Notes under the pieces: model-generated
The model's database searches: none
What the model was told of the DNA's origin: nothing
What the model saw: the letters and a program-made list of their open reading frames with translations, nothing else
NCBI GenBank assembly: GCA_020073185.1
Contig: JAIQFT010000013.1
Location: 62,001 to 126,000 of the forward strand
Length of the DNA stretch: 64,000 nucleotides
From: Terriglobia bacterium
Lineage (GTDB): Bacteria; Acidobacteriota; Terriglobia; Terriglobales; Acidobacteriaceae
Reading direction: 5' to 3'
In this document: piece after piece, positions 18,991-30,867 of the stretch
Layout of the letters: the number at the start of each line of letters is the position of its first letter
Position numbering within the stretch: the first letter of the stretch is position 1
Program-made: the position numbers and the translations under genes

Positions 18991-19836
18991 ATGTCGGAAT
19001 ATGGATTCGGTCGGCCGAAGATCATTGAGGGCTCAGGCGGTACGATCCTGCGTTCGGCTGGGATCGGCGCAGCGGTTGTGATCGTGCTAGTGCTGGTGTG
19101 GACCTCGATTGCCTATGTTCCCGCCGGCCACGTCGGTGTGCTGACGCTGTTCGGCCGGGTTACCGGCGACGTGCTGCCGGAAGGCACGCACGTAGTGAAT
19201 CCTTTCAAAGTCAACAACACCCTGTCGGTCCGCACGCAGGAGATCAAGGAGACCGCCAGCGTCCCCTCCAACGAAGGGCTGATCATTACCCTGGACACCT
19301 CGCTGCTGTTTCGCCTCAACCCCGCGCAAGCTTCAGAAGTCTACCGTTCCCTGGGCCCGCGTTACGCCGAGTTGGTGGTCGAGCCCAACCTGCGCTCGGC
19401 CATTCGCGAAGCTACGGCTTCCCACTCCGCCAATGCGCTTTACTCCAGCGAGCGCGAGCGGGTGGCGCTGCAGATCACGGAAACGCTCACGCGCGAGCTG
19501 AACAAACGCGGAGTCATTGTGGAGAACATCCTGCTGCGGGATATTCAGCTTCCGGCGGCGCTGAAAACTTCCATCGAAACCAAGCAGCAGGCGGAGCAGG
19601 AATCATTGGCGATGAGTTTCCGCCTGCAGAAGGAGAAGCAGGAAGCCGAACGCAAGCGCATCGAAGCAGCCGGCATTCGTGATTTTCAACAAATTGTGGC
19701 CCAGGGCATCAGCCCGCAACTGCTGGAATGGAAGGGTATCGAAGCCACCGAGACGCTGGCCAAAAGCGCTAACTCCAAAATCGTCGTCATCGGCAACCCG
19801 AAGAATGGGCTTCCCCTGATCCTCGGGCACCAGTGA
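18991..19836 (+). CDS. SPFH/prohibitin-family membrane protein
   Basis: The 281-residue protein has one N-terminal transmembrane helix (AAVVIVLVLVWTSIAYV, about residues 30-47) and an SPFH domain starting VPAGHVGVLTLFGRVTGDVLPEG. A charged coiled coil follows (LQKEKQEAERKRIEAAGI), then a conserved tail LEWKGIEATETLAKS. Such proteins form large ring complexes at the membrane and modulate FtsH-type proteases or membrane microdomains. It stands alone here, with no NfeD partner. Confidence 0.92.
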   Translation: MSEYGFGRPKIIEGSGGTILRSAGIGAAVVIVLVLVWTSIAYVPAGHVGVLTLFGRVTGDVLPEGTHVVNPFKVNNTLSVRTQEIKETASVPSNEGLIITLDTSLLFRLNPAQASEVYRSLGPRYAELVVEPNLRSAIREATASHSANALYSSERERVALQITETLTRELNKRGVIVENILLRDIQLPAALKTSIETKQQAEQESLAMSFRLQKEKQEAERKRIEAAGIRDFQQIVAQGISPQLLEWKGIEATETLAKSANSKIVVIGNPKNGLPLILGHQ

Positions 19837-19963
19837 GTGCGCGGCGCAGTGGGTGATGCGCCAGTGGGAACGGTCGGGGATAGCTGGAGAAAGGGCTGTT
19901 AGAGCATCAGTTGATGGTGCGACACCGGTCCGATTGCACCGCAAAGCGTGGGGGCTCCTCCGC

Positions 19964-19980
19964 TTGGCACGCATCTTGAA
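19964..19980 (+). promoter_or_regulatory. Sigma-54-like promoter
   Basis: TTGGCACG-N4-TTGAA matches the sigma-54 consensus TTGGCACG-N4-TTGCW except that the -12 GC reads GA. It lies 127 bases upstream of the DUF4097 gene start, leaving a long leader. Confidence 0.5.
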
Positions 19981-20106
19981 TCAGGACTTGTAAGCTGCGC
20001 TCCGCCACAGCATCTCACGCGCCGGGCTGGACAATTTCCCGCGAACCGCCGCCACCTCGCTTACGTATGTCTCTCCAATGCGTCTGACGCGACGAAGGGG
20101 TGTGCC

Positions 20107-20901
20107 ATGACACGAAACCACCGTTTCCGCTTGCTGTTGGTTCTCGCCGCCGTTCTCGGGCTGTGCTCGCTGAGCCGCGCGCAGCAGGGCACCGGCGACA
20201 ATTTTCACTGGACCGGCAGGCTGGCCGCCAACCAACTCCTGCAAATCAAGAACATCAACGGACCGATTGACGCCGAGGGCATCCCGGGGGACACGATCGG
20301 CGTTTCCGCCGTCAAAGGCGGCCCCGACCGCGACAAAGTGCGCATCGAAGTGGTGCAGAGCGGCGATGGAGTAACCATCTGCGCGGTTTATCCTGGTGGC
20401 AACTGCAGCGGCGACGGCAGCACGCACGAGCACGGCAGCATCAAGGCACACGTGGACTTCACCGTGCGCGTGCCGCGCAACCTGCGCTTCTCCGCCACCA
20501 GCGTCAACGGCCACGTCAAGGCCGAAGACATGGGACGTGCGGTCAAGCTGACCACCGTGAACGGCGGCATTGATGCCTCCAGTTCGGCGTGGGTATCGGC
20601 AACCTCGGTCAACGGCAGCATCAAGGTCAGCATGGGCAGCGCCGACTGGGACGGCAAGCTGAAGATTGCCACCGTCAACGGCTCGGTCACGCTCACCGTG
20701 CCCACCGACTTCAGCGCCGAGGTGCGCTTCAGCTCGGTCAATGGCTCTCTCAATACCGATTTCCCGCTGACCGTGGAGGGCAAAGGGTTCGGCATTGGTC
20801 CGAAGAGTATTCACGGCACCATCGGCAAAGGCGGGCGCGAACTGGAAGTGTCAACCGCGAACGGCAGCCTGCACATCAACAGGGGAAAAGCGGCGCTGTA
20901 G
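20107..20901 (+). CDS. Exported DUF4097-type beta-repeat protein
   Basis: The 264-residue protein has a signal peptide (FRLLLVLAAVLGLCSLSRA) and then a series of beta-strand repeats of the form SVNGHVKAEDMG, TVNGGIDASSS, SVNGSIKVSMG, TVNGSVTLTVP, SVNGSLNTDFP and TANGSLHINRG. This [ST]-x-NG-[SGH] periodicity is typical of DUF4097/adhesin-like solenoids. Location is probably periplasmic or surface. ATG 20107 is chosen for the signal peptide; the frame is open upstream. A sigma-54-like promoter precedes it. Confidence 0.85.
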   Translation: MTRNHRFRLLLVLAAVLGLCSLSRAQQGTGDNFHWTGRLAANQLLQIKNINGPIDAEGIPGDTIGVSAVKGGPDRDKVRIEVVQSGDGVTICAVYPGGNCSGDGSTHEHGSIKAHVDFTVRVPRNLRFSATSVNGHVKAEDMGRAVKLTTVNGGIDASSSAWVSATSVNGSIKVSMGSADWDGKLKIATVNGSVTLTVPTDFSAEVRFSSVNGSLNTDFPLTVEGKGFGIGPKSIHGTIGKGGRELEVSTANGSLHINRGKAAL

Positions 20902-20978
20902 AAGAGGAGCTGGTAGGTAGGCGTTAGTAGTTGGGTTGGCATTTGCGAGTAGGAGTTAACGGGTCCAGCGCGACTTAT

Positions 20979-21515
20979 CTACCATCCCATCCTCTTCCGC
21001 AGGCTCGTGATGTGCGCCACGTGATGCTTGCCGTGCCAGGCGTACAAGCCGAGGTAGCGGTCCAGATTCAACTCACCCAACTCCGGATGTTTGAGCTTGT
21101 ACTCGAACTGCTGCGGCGTCATGGCGCGCAGCAGCGCCACCCAGCGATGATGCAGCGCCTCCAGCAGCACCAGGGAAGTCTCGATCGGCACCTGCACGTC
21201 GGCCAGCTCCGCCCACAGCTTTTCGTCGTACGGCTTGATCGTGGGGTTGGGCTCGGTCAGCGCCAGCTTGAAGCGGATATAGGCATTCATGTGGCTGTCG
21301 GGGACGTGGTGCGCCACCTGGCGCAGGGTCCATCCGCCGGGACGATACGGCGTGTCCAGTTGCGACTCGCGCAAGTTGTGCACCGCGCCGCGCAGCCGTT
21401 CCGGAGCGGCCGCGATCTCGCCGATGAAACGACGCCGCTGATCGTCGGTGTACGGCCCTTCGTAGTTGAACTTGCCGATGGGATAGCTCAGGTCGGGGGT
21501 AGCTGTGCTGCTCAT
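20979..21515 (-). CDS. DinB/YfiT-family putative metal-dependent transferase
   Basis: The 178-residue four-helix-bundle protein has YPIGKFNYEGPYTDDQRRR at the N-terminus, the first His of the triad in HHVPDSHMNAY, and the others in YAWHGKHHVAHI. YfiT-like members are thiol S-transferases in Bacillus (BstA), but other thiols or none may be used elsewhere. ATG 21515 is preceded by TACAAT at six bases, again consistent with a leaderless start. Confidence 0.9.
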   Translation of the reverse strand: MSSTATPDLSYPIGKFNYEGPYTDDQRRRFIGEIAAAPERLRGAVHNLRESQLDTPYRPGGWTLRQVAHHVPDSHMNAYIRFKLALTEPNPTIKPYDEKLWAELADVQVPIETSLVLLEALHHRWVALLRAMTPQQFEYKLKHPELGELNLDRYLGLYAWHGKHHVAHITSLRKRMGW

Positions 21516-21521
21516 GCGCAC

Positions 21522-21527
21522 ATTGTA
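21522..21527 (-). promoter_or_regulatory. -10 box TACAAT 6 nt before DinB ATG
   Basis: Minus-strand TACAAT, then GTGCGC, then the ATG at 21515. Confidence 0.45.
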
Positions 21528-21752
21528 GAGCAGTTTCAGAATTAGTGTAGCCGAGAGAGGAAACAGCGAGATCCCTCGGCTCGGGTTTCCCGCGCACGAC
21601 CACCCCGGCAAGAACGCGCGGGAGTCCTTCCTTGCTCAGGACGACATCGGCGGCGGGAAGATGAACCGGCTCTAGCCTCAACTCCGCTGCAGGTCAGCTT
21701 GCGTGCGCAGCTTTTCAGTCTGACCCACTTTTCAAAATACAAATTGCAAATT

Positions 21753-21758
21753 TACAAT
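21753..21758 (+). promoter_or_regulatory. -10 box TACAAT 6 nt before rhodanese ATG
   Basis: TACAAT, CCCTCT, ATG. The TACAAT hexamer sits in a fragment of the AATTACAAATTGCA repeat family (about 21733-21757), so a repeat appears to supply the -10 box. Confidence 0.45.
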
Positions 21759-21764
21759 CCCTCT

Positions 21765-22136
21765 ATGCAGCACTCACCGCGATTTCTCCAACTCGTCAAC
21801 GATGCCAAGAAGCGCGTACGCGAAACCACCGTGGACGAGATCAAGCGCCGCCTCGACTGCGGCGACAAGTTTGTTCTGGTGGACGTGCGGGAAGAGAGCG
21901 AGTACGCCAAGGACCACCTGCCCGGGGCGATTCATCTCGGCAAGGGCATCCTCGAGCGCGACATTGAGGCGAAGGTTCCGGAGACCTCTGCCGAAATCGT
22001 TCTCTATTGCGGCGGCGGCTTCCGCTCCGCCCTGTCCGCCGACAGCCTGCAAAAGATGGGCTACAGCAACGTGATCTCGATGGACGGCGGCATCCGCGAG
22101 TGGCGGGAAAAAAAGTACCCGCTCACCGACAAGTAA
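21765..22136 (+). CDS. Rhodanese-domain sulfurtransferase
   Basis: This single-domain rhodanese has 123 residues: VDVREESEYAKDHLPGAIHLG in the first half and the active-site loop LYCGGGFRSA with the catalytic Cys. GYSNVISMDGGIREWREKKYP closes the fold. Such proteins carry persulfide sulfur in the cytoplasm. ATG 21765 fits the domain boundary; the longer upstream frame reads through repeat sequence. Confidence 0.9.
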   Translation: MQHSPRFLQLVNDAKKRVRETTVDEIKRRLDCGDKFVLVDVREESEYAKDHLPGAIHLGKGILERDIEAKVPETSAEIVLYCGGGFRSALSADSLQKMGYSNVISMDGGIREWREKKYPLTDK

Positions 22137-22241
22137 CAGGCAGTGCCAGCGCGGTGCGGGATGGGATCGGGCAGGTTTTCCGTCAGGTCTTGGGCGTCGT
22201 TTGCGGCATCTGTGCCTTGTCCTTGCGGCGGCAAACCGGAA

Positions 22242-22559
22242 CTAACAACTACGTCCGTCTGCCGCCAGGGCACACAGGTCCTTGATCGCTTCCCGGTGGC
22301 CGTCGCGCGAGTAGAGAAACTCGAGCCCGTGGTCGGTGCCGCGGGTATTGCGTACCGTGGCATAAACCCCGATCAGCGGCGGCATGTCGAGACGAACCAC
22401 TTCGCCGATATAGAGTTGGTCGGCGAGCGTGGCGCCCACGCCGCCTTCGCCGACGACGCGGCAGCGGCCGTGGACTTTGCGGATGGGTGTGTCCTCCCAG
22501 AAGACAATCGCCGTCAGAGACCGGTCGATGGCGTAGCGTGGAAACCGACGGATTTGCAC
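22242..22559 (-). CDS. PilZ-domain protein
   Basis: The 105-residue protein starts MQIRRFPRYAIDRSL, a typical PilZ RxxxR-like entry. It continues with VGEGGVGATLADQLYIGEVV (the G-x-G turn) and the closing strand RGTDHGLEFLY. PilZ domains bind c-di-GMP, but this copy has a reduced arginine motif, so binding is uncertain. It is divergent from two further PilZ genes across a 375-bp gap. Confidence 0.85.
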   Translation of the reverse strand: MQIRRFPRYAIDRSLTAIVFWEDTPIRKVHGRCRVVGEGGVGATLADQLYIGEVVRLDMPPLIGVYATVRNTRGTDHGLEFLYSRDGHREAIKDLCALAADGRSC

Positions 22560-22934
22560 GGCGGGTCACTCCTCCTGCGAAGCTCAATTGTACGAATTCT
22601 CGCCGCCGGAGGGCACGGCACCAAAGTCGCTGCCGTGAGGTAACGCAGCGAGCGCTGGTTGAAAATCGCATAGCATCGTAGAACGATATAGTTCCCAAGC
22701 AAGTGCCGGCTGGTGGTACGCCGCCGGCGCAAGCAAAGACGGCGTAACTATTGGACATGTCCGAAAGATCGCGTTGCAGGCGGCGCCTGCTTTGGGCCGC
22801 CAATCTCGCCCTCGCCTCTGGGTACGAAGGTGCAGCGCCTGCCGTAATTTGGTACATGTCCGCCAGGTAGGCTAGCATCCTCGGTGTACGGGGCGTTGCA
22901 TTGGAACTGTCCTCCCCCAAAAAGCGAGGACGCC
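22560..22934. promoter_or_regulatory. Intergenic control region with two GGACATGTCC-type palindromes
   Basis: This gap holds no gene. It contains the perfect palindrome GGACATGTCC at 22753-22762 and a near copy GGTACATGTCC at 22851-22861, both in the context TTGG..ACATGTCCG, 98 bases apart. The spacing and the divergent genes fit operator sites for a dimeric regulator (inference). Confidence 0.45.
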
Positions 22935-23273
22935 ATGTTAGTACAAGCACGCCAGGGCGTTCCGTTTGGGACGCACATCCGCTATCGCACCGCAGGGGGA
23001 GAATGGTACGCGGGAGAGACCGTGGACATTCGAGACTCGGAACTGAAGTTGCTGTGCGACGAGCCGCTGGAATTGCATGCCGACGTCGACATCCTTCTCC
23101 CCTCGAAAGTGCAAGTCAAGGGACGCGAGTTGCCGCTCAACCTGCTGTGTACGGGCCGGGTGGTCGGCCGCGTTCTGGCCAACTGGCCCGATTTGCGGTG
23201 CGCGCTGGTGGTCAGCATTTCCGGCTGTCAGATCTGGTCCGAACCGGGCGGCGGTGAAGCCAACACCGCGTGA
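22935..23273 (+). CDS. PilZ-like protein
   Basis: The 112-residue beta-rich protein contains VPFGTHIRYRTAGGEWYAGETVDI, then LKLLCDEPLELHADVDILLPS and the closing strand. The fold and length fit PilZ, but the N-terminal RxxxR motif is replaced. ATG 22935 has GAGGA just upstream. It is followed in the same direction by another PilZ-like gene. Confidence 0.75.
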   Translation: MLVQARQGVPFGTHIRYRTAGGEWYAGETVDIRDSELKLLCDEPLELHADVDILLPSKVQVKGRELPLNLLCTGRVVGRVLANWPDLRCALVVSISGCQIWSEPGGGEANTA

Positions 23274-23296
23274 TCCGACGCAGTTGGAGGTAGGAC

Positions 23297-23668
23297 ATGG
23301 AGCCCTTACAGGGCGAGTCGTACGGCCGCCGCGGCTGTCGCATCACGCGCCGTCTCCCACTGATGCTCCACTGGCGCGAAGCGCAGGGAGCCTGGCGGGA
23401 AATCCCGGCGGAAACCAAGATCCTCAGCCGGCACGGCTGCCTGGTGGCTTGCTGTGCCAGGATCAAACTGCATGATGAGGTCATGATCTGGTGGCTGGAA
23501 AAAATGAGCTACGCCCGGGCGCGCGTCGTATTTCGGTCGGTCAGCCCGAACAGCGATTCGGTAGAGATCGCGTTCGAGTTCTTGGATAGCGAGGATTTCT
23601 GGGGGCTCAATTTCCAGGACACGGTTCCGCAGCATTGCGAACCCGACCATACTGTACTGCTGCGCTGA
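23297..23668 (+). CDS. PilZ-like protein
   Basis: The 123-residue protein starts near YGRRGCRITRRLPLMLHW (RR pair) and continues TKILSRHGCLVACCARIKLHDEV and ARVVFRSVSPNSDSVEIAFEF. This is the usual strand order of PilZ proteins, with an unusual Cys cluster. AGGTAGGAC provides a ribosome site. It forms a pair with the upstream PilZ-like gene. Confidence 0.75.
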   Translation: MEPLQGESYGRRGCRITRRLPLMLHWREAQGAWREIPAETKILSRHGCLVACCARIKLHDEVMIWWLEKMSYARARVVFRSVSPNSDSVEIAFEFLDSEDFWGLNFQDTVPQHCEPDHTVLLR

Positions 23669-23823
23669 GCCGTGACATGAGATAACTCCCGCGGTTACTC
23701 GACTCCGCCCAGGGGAGGCTCCGGACACGGAGGAAACTCCACTCCCTCGAAAATTACCCTTCGACTTCGCTGGGGGTTGGAATGACAAGTCGCTGGCAGT
23801 GACCGCCAGAAGCCGGCCGGCGA

Positions 23824-24375
23824 TCAGATTTTCTCGCGATAAATCTCGTTCACCATCTGGTTGGCTTCGTGGCTTTCCACCAGCACACAACGGATGCCGT
23901 GCTTCAACCACATGTCGCACACCGGGGGGCGGTCTTCGATGACCAACTGGATCCGTTTCTTCGGCCAGCGCTGCAGGACTTCTTCCTTCATTTCGTAGTC
24001 GGGACGGTGGTCGCCGTCGCGGCGCATGAAGAGATCGGTGAAGGGAATGTCGTTTTTCTTCAGCCAAGCGACGGTGCGCTTGCGGTATAGCTCGGGGCGG
24101 CCGGTGGTGATGATGATGTCGTGATACTGCGCGAGCGACTGCACCCAGGCTACGGTGGAGGCGATGGGCCTGTCGAGGTCCATGGCTTCGAAAAAAGCTT
24201 TCCAGTTCTTCTTTTTTTCGCCGCGGATGTGGTGGAGACGATGGCGAACGTCAGCGAGCGTGCCATCGATGTCAACGAGCACAATGGGCCTCAGGTTCGA
24301 CCCCGCGGGCACAGAAAAGGCTCTTGTCGGCTGCTGGCGGTGCACTCGACTCGTTCTTCGCGCTTTCGCAGTCAT
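23824..24375 (-). CDS. HAD-family phosphatase, polynucleotide 3'-phosphatase-like
   Basis: The 183-residue HAD hydrolase has the nucleophile motif VDIDGTLADVRHR at residue 35, motif II TTGRPELYRKRTVAWL, and RIQLVIEDRPPVCDMW as motif III/IV. The layout resembles the phosphatase domain of T4 polynucleotide kinase and related stand-alone proteins acting on nucleotides or nucleic-acid ends. The substrate is not certain. It lies 18 bases downstream of dus on the same strand. Confidence 0.85.
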   Translation of the reverse strand: MTAKARRTSRVHRQQPTRAFSVPAGSNLRPIVLVDIDGTLADVRHRLHHIRGEKKKNWKAFFEAMDLDRPIASTVAWVQSLAQYHDIIITTGRPELYRKRTVAWLKKNDIPFTDLFMRRDGDHRPDYEMKEEVLQRWPKKRIQLVIEDRPPVCDMWLKHGIRCVLVESHEANQMVNEIYREKI

Positions 24376-24393
24376 CTTCGGAGGAGTTCTGGG

Positions 24394-25446
24394 CTAGACG
24401 GCGATCGAGGGCTCGCGCAGGTTGGTCTCGAAAAATCGGTCGACGGCCTCGAGGATTTCGCGCTCCTCCCGTGCCTCGTACACCGCCTTGCGCAGGGCAC
24501 TGCCGTTGCGGACGCCGTGTGTGAACCAGGAAGCGAACTGCTTCATCTTGCCGGCCGCGCCAGGCATTTGTTCCTCGATCAGCATCTGGAAATAGGTGCG
24601 GATCATGTCATAACGGTCGCGCTCGCTGGGCTCGTCGTAGGCGCCGGTAGCGGCGTGCTGCGCGATCTGGCGGAAGATCCACGGATTCGAGGCAGCGGCG
24701 CGGCCGATCATCACCGCATCACAGCCGGTCTGCGCAATCATGGCGCAGCCGTCCTGCGGCGAGCGAATGTCGCCGTTGCCGATCACCGGGATTCGCACCG
24801 CATTCTTGACCGCGGCGATCCAGCCCCACTGCGCCGTGCCGCCGTAGCCCTGCTCGCGGGTGCGGGCATGAAGGGCGACCGCCTGCAGGCCGCAGTCTTC
24901 GGCCAGGCGCGCCAGGTCTACGCAGACGATCTCGTTGTCGTTCCAACCGGCGCGAAACTTCACGGTGAACGGAATCTTCACCGCCGCGCGCACGGCGCGG
25001 AGAATTTCGCCGATGCGCGGCAGGTCGCGCAGCAGTCCCGAGCCGCCGTTGCACTTGACGACCTTCTTTGCCGGGCAGCCCAGGTTCAGGTCCACCAGGT
25101 CGAAGCCGAGATCTTCGACTATGCGGGCCGCGTCGGAAAGCGCCGCCGGGTCGCTGCCGAACAGTTGCGCCGAGATGGGATGCTCGTCGTCGTAGAAGTG
25201 GAGGTAGCGTCCGCGCATGCGCTTGTCGCGCAGCATGCCGTCGGCGGAGGTGAACTCGGTCATGATCAGGCCGCAACCGCCGAGATTGCGGATGAAGCGG
25301 CGGAAAACCGTGTCGGTGACGCCGGCCATGGGCGCCAGAACGGTGGCCGGGGAGAGCGTCACGCCGCCGATCTGGAACACGGCGGGCACCGGCGCCTGCG
25401 GGCGGGCGGCGTCGGTCGAGACCGGGTTTTCCCAGCGCTTGTGCAC
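24394..25446 (-). CDS. dus: tRNA-dihydrouridine synthase
   Basis: This FMN-dependent enzyme reduces uridine in tRNA D-loops. It has APMAGVTDTVFRRFIR near the N-terminus, DLNLGCPAKKVVKCNGGSGL with the catalytic Cys, VIGNGDIRSPQDG and MIGRAAASNPWIFRQI. GTG 25446 is proposed as the start (350 residues) because TACAAT lies six bases before it. An ATG 36 bases further upstream would add 12 or 13 residues across the promoter. Confidence 0.93.
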   Translation of the reverse strand: MHKRWENPVSTDAARPQAPVPAVFQIGGVTLSPATVLAPMAGVTDTVFRRFIRNLGGCGLIMTEFTSADGMLRDKRMRGRYLHFYDDEHPISAQLFGSDPAALSDAARIVEDLGFDLVDLNLGCPAKKVVKCNGGSGLLRDLPRIGEILRAVRAAVKIPFTVKFRAGWNDNEIVCVDLARLAEDCGLQAVALHARTREQGYGGTAQWGWIAAVKNAVRIPVIGNGDIRSPQDGCAMIAQTGCDAVMIGRAAASNPWIFRQIAQHAATGAYDEPSERDRYDMIRTYFQMLIEEQMPGAAGKMKQFASWFTHGVRNGSALRKAVYEAREEREILEAVDRFFETNLREPSIAV

Positions 25447-25452
25447 GGTTCT

Positions 25453-25458
25453 ATTGTA
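25453..25458 (-). promoter_or_regulatory. -10 box TACAAT 6 nt before dus GTG
   Basis: Minus-strand TACAAT, AGAACC, GTG. The element lies inside the longest possible reading frame and argues for the later start. Confidence 0.45.
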
Positions 25459-25545
25459 CGGATTGAGTGCAAGTCGCGTCATCACGGTTCTTGGCAGACT
25501 TCGATGACGCTGCCTTCAGTATCGCGAATTTCCCACCAACGGAGG

Positions 25546-25785
25546 TTACTTCGTGTCTGCGGTTTTTTCCGCGGTTGCAGGCTCTTTCTTAGCGTACTTG
25601 CGGCGGAAGCGCTCGACGCGTCCGGCGGTGTCAATCAACTTCTGTTTGCCGGTGAAGAACGGATGGCACGCGGAGCAGATTTCCACGTGGATGTCGCCTT
25701 TGTGCGTGGAACGAGTGGTAAAGGTACTGCCGCAGGCGCAATGCACACGCACTTCTTCGTAAACGGGATGGATGGCTGCCTTCAT
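25546..25785 (-). CDS. rpmE: Ribosomal protein L31 (zinc form)
   Basis: The 79-residue L31 has Cys 16, 18, 37 and 40 visible in VHCACG and [13 protein letters not shown], so it is the zinc-binding type. The C-terminal tail is Lys/Thr-rich. Ribosome site AAAGGAAC precedes the ATG, and a sigma-70 promoter lies upstream. Confidence 0.96.
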   Translation of the reverse strand: MKAAIHPVYEEVRVHCACGSTFTTRSTHKGDIHVEICSACHPFFTGKQKLIDTAGRVERFRRKYAKKEPATAEKTADTK

Positions 25786-25815
25786 GGGACTGCAAGTTCC
25801 TTTCGCGAAACCCCT

Positions 25816-25844
25816 ATTTTAGCGGATGAAAGCAGGTTGGGCAA
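25816..25844 (-). promoter_or_regulatory. Promoter TTGCCC-17-TAAAAT of rpmE
   Basis: The minus-strand -35 TTGCCC and -10 TAAAAT are 17 bases apart. The predicted leader is about 24 nt and contains the Shine-Dalgarno. Confidence 0.6.
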
Positions 25845-25970
25845 ACCGGCGGTCTGGCCGGCGCTGTTTCAGTGAAATTGGAAGCTCGCGGAGGTCACAG
25901 CAAAACGATACGGCAGGCGTGCGGCCTGCCGATCGAGGAAGCGGATCGATAACACCTGGTTCAGCCGGTG

Positions 25971-26249
25971 TTACCTGCGGTTGACCGCCTTCTTGAGATC
26001 GATGCCCGGGGTGAACTTGGCGACCTTGCGAGCGGCGATCTTAATCAGCGAGCCGGTCTGCGGATTGCGCCCGTTGCGCGCCTTGCGCTGCGAGACGGAG
26101 AAGGTTCCGAAGCCCACCAGCGTAACGCGTTCGCCTTTCTTCAGGGCGGCGGTAACGCTGTCGGCAAGGGTGTCAATGGCCGCGGCGGCCTGCGTCTTGC
26201 TGCACTTGGTGGAGGTGGCAATCCGGTCAACAAGATGGCCTTTGTTCAT
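25971..26249 (-). CDS. HU-family DNA-binding protein
   Basis: The 92-residue histone-like protein begins MNKGHLVDRIATSTKCSKTQ. It contains VTLVGFGTFSVSQRKARNGRNPQTG, the DNA-binding arm signature, and ends KFTPGIDLKKAVNRR. It bends and compacts DNA in the nucleoid. ATG 26249 has AGGAGAG upstream. A palindrome overlaps a possible promoter 80-100 bases upstream. Confidence 0.95.
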   Translation of the reverse strand: MNKGHLVDRIATSTKCSKTQAAAAIDTLADSVTAALKKGERVTLVGFGTFSVSQRKARNGRNPQTGSLIKIAARKVAKFTPGIDLKKAVNRR

Positions 26250-26327
26250 GGTGCTCTCCTGGCAGGTCTTGCAAGTTCCCCACCCCACGGGGTTTTGTCA
26301 GACCTGGCGCGCGCCTATTCTCCCCTT

Positions 26328-26345
26328 CTTGACCTGAAAGTCAAG
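26328..26345. promoter_or_regulatory. Inverted repeat CTTGAC-N6-GTCAAG at the HU promoter
   Basis: The palindrome overlaps the minus-strand -35 TTGACT, which is followed after 16 bases by GAGAAT. This arrangement suits an operator for repression. Confidence 0.4.
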
Positions 26346-26418
26346 AACAGACGCGGGTTTTGGGCGATTTTCCTGTGCAAAGCCGGGGATGGGACTCTGC
26401 ATGGTTACGGCGGCTAGT

Positions 26419-30057
<3,639 letters not shown>

Positions 30058-30130
30058 GCTGGTTTGATTCTAACAGCCAGAATGAGGAGCGACCGGCAGT
30101 TGGCTTTTTTTGTACCGGGCCGGGAAAGCC

Positions 30131-30800
30131 TCAGCCGTTCCTTCGTTTCTCCGCGTACTCGGCCGCCAGTTCGACCGCCTTGGCGACGCGCCGCGCCCGC
30201 GACTCAGGATTGCGGTAGTAGAAAATCGCCAGCAACTGCGCGCGCCGCTGCCCCGGCGACATGCGCTGCCAGCCTTCCCATGCATGCGGAACGCGCGCGA
30301 ACTCGCGCTGCAGCAGCGGCGGCAGCTCCTGCTCGGCTTCCATGGTGGCCAGCAGGCGCTCGGCAATCGGCGCGGCGCACGCGCGCTTCGCCGCTCTTCA
30401 CCTCAGTGATCCAGTCCGCGATGTACTTGCGAGTGGAGTAGTTCAGCGCTTCGTACCAGCGCAGCAGCGCGCGGTCCCCGGCCATAGAGCGCCTCAATTC
30501 GCTGGTGAGGCTGACGGTGCGCTCTTCGGTGTCGGGCTCCAGCCGGAATTTCGCCATGCTGCCGGCGACGGTCCCGCTGCCACGCAGCATGCGCTTGTTC
30601 ACCAGCACGAAATGATCGCCCGAGCGTGCGGGAAACAGCGTGCTGCGGAACCGGAAGCCGTTGATCTCGCCCTTGACTTTCGGCCGCCGTGTTCCCCAGG
30701 TTTTCAACACGTCGAACGGCACGCGCGCGATCACCCAACCGAGCCGGCCCGGAAGGCGCTCCAGGGCGGCCGCAAACGATTTCGGTTTCGCTGCGCTCAT
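30131..30800 (-). pseudogene. DUF1905/YdeI-type protein with a frameshift
   Basis: The N-terminal frame (30800 down to about 30380) gives a DUF1905 domain: GWVIARVPFDVLKTWGTRR, VKGEINGFRFRSTLFPARSG, VLVNKRMLRGSG. It then runs into YSTRKYIADWITEVKSGEAR, the start of the YdeI/OmdA segment. Continuation of that segment (ERLLATMEAEQELPPLLQRE ... RRVAKAVELAAEYAEKR) is in another frame down to 30131. A one-base indel near 30368-30385 explains this. Either the gene is inactivated or the base call is wrong. Confidence 0.8.
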
Positions 30801-30855
30801 GCGGACGGTCGGACATTATCGCGCATTCGTTGTTACGCCGCGGTTCTGACTTAGT

Positions 30856-30861
30856 TATATT
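30856..30861 (+). promoter_or_regulatory. -10 box TATATT 6 nt before permease ATG
   Basis: TATATT, CGCCGG, ATG 30868. This is another member of the leaderless-type spacing. Confidence 0.45.
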
Positions 30862-30867
30862 CGCCGG

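Noticed and set aside
24288-24310. tRNA T-loop-like GGTTCGACCCC
   Set aside because: It lies within the HAD phosphatase coding sequence and no cloverleaf can be formed around it; no tRNA was found elsewhere.
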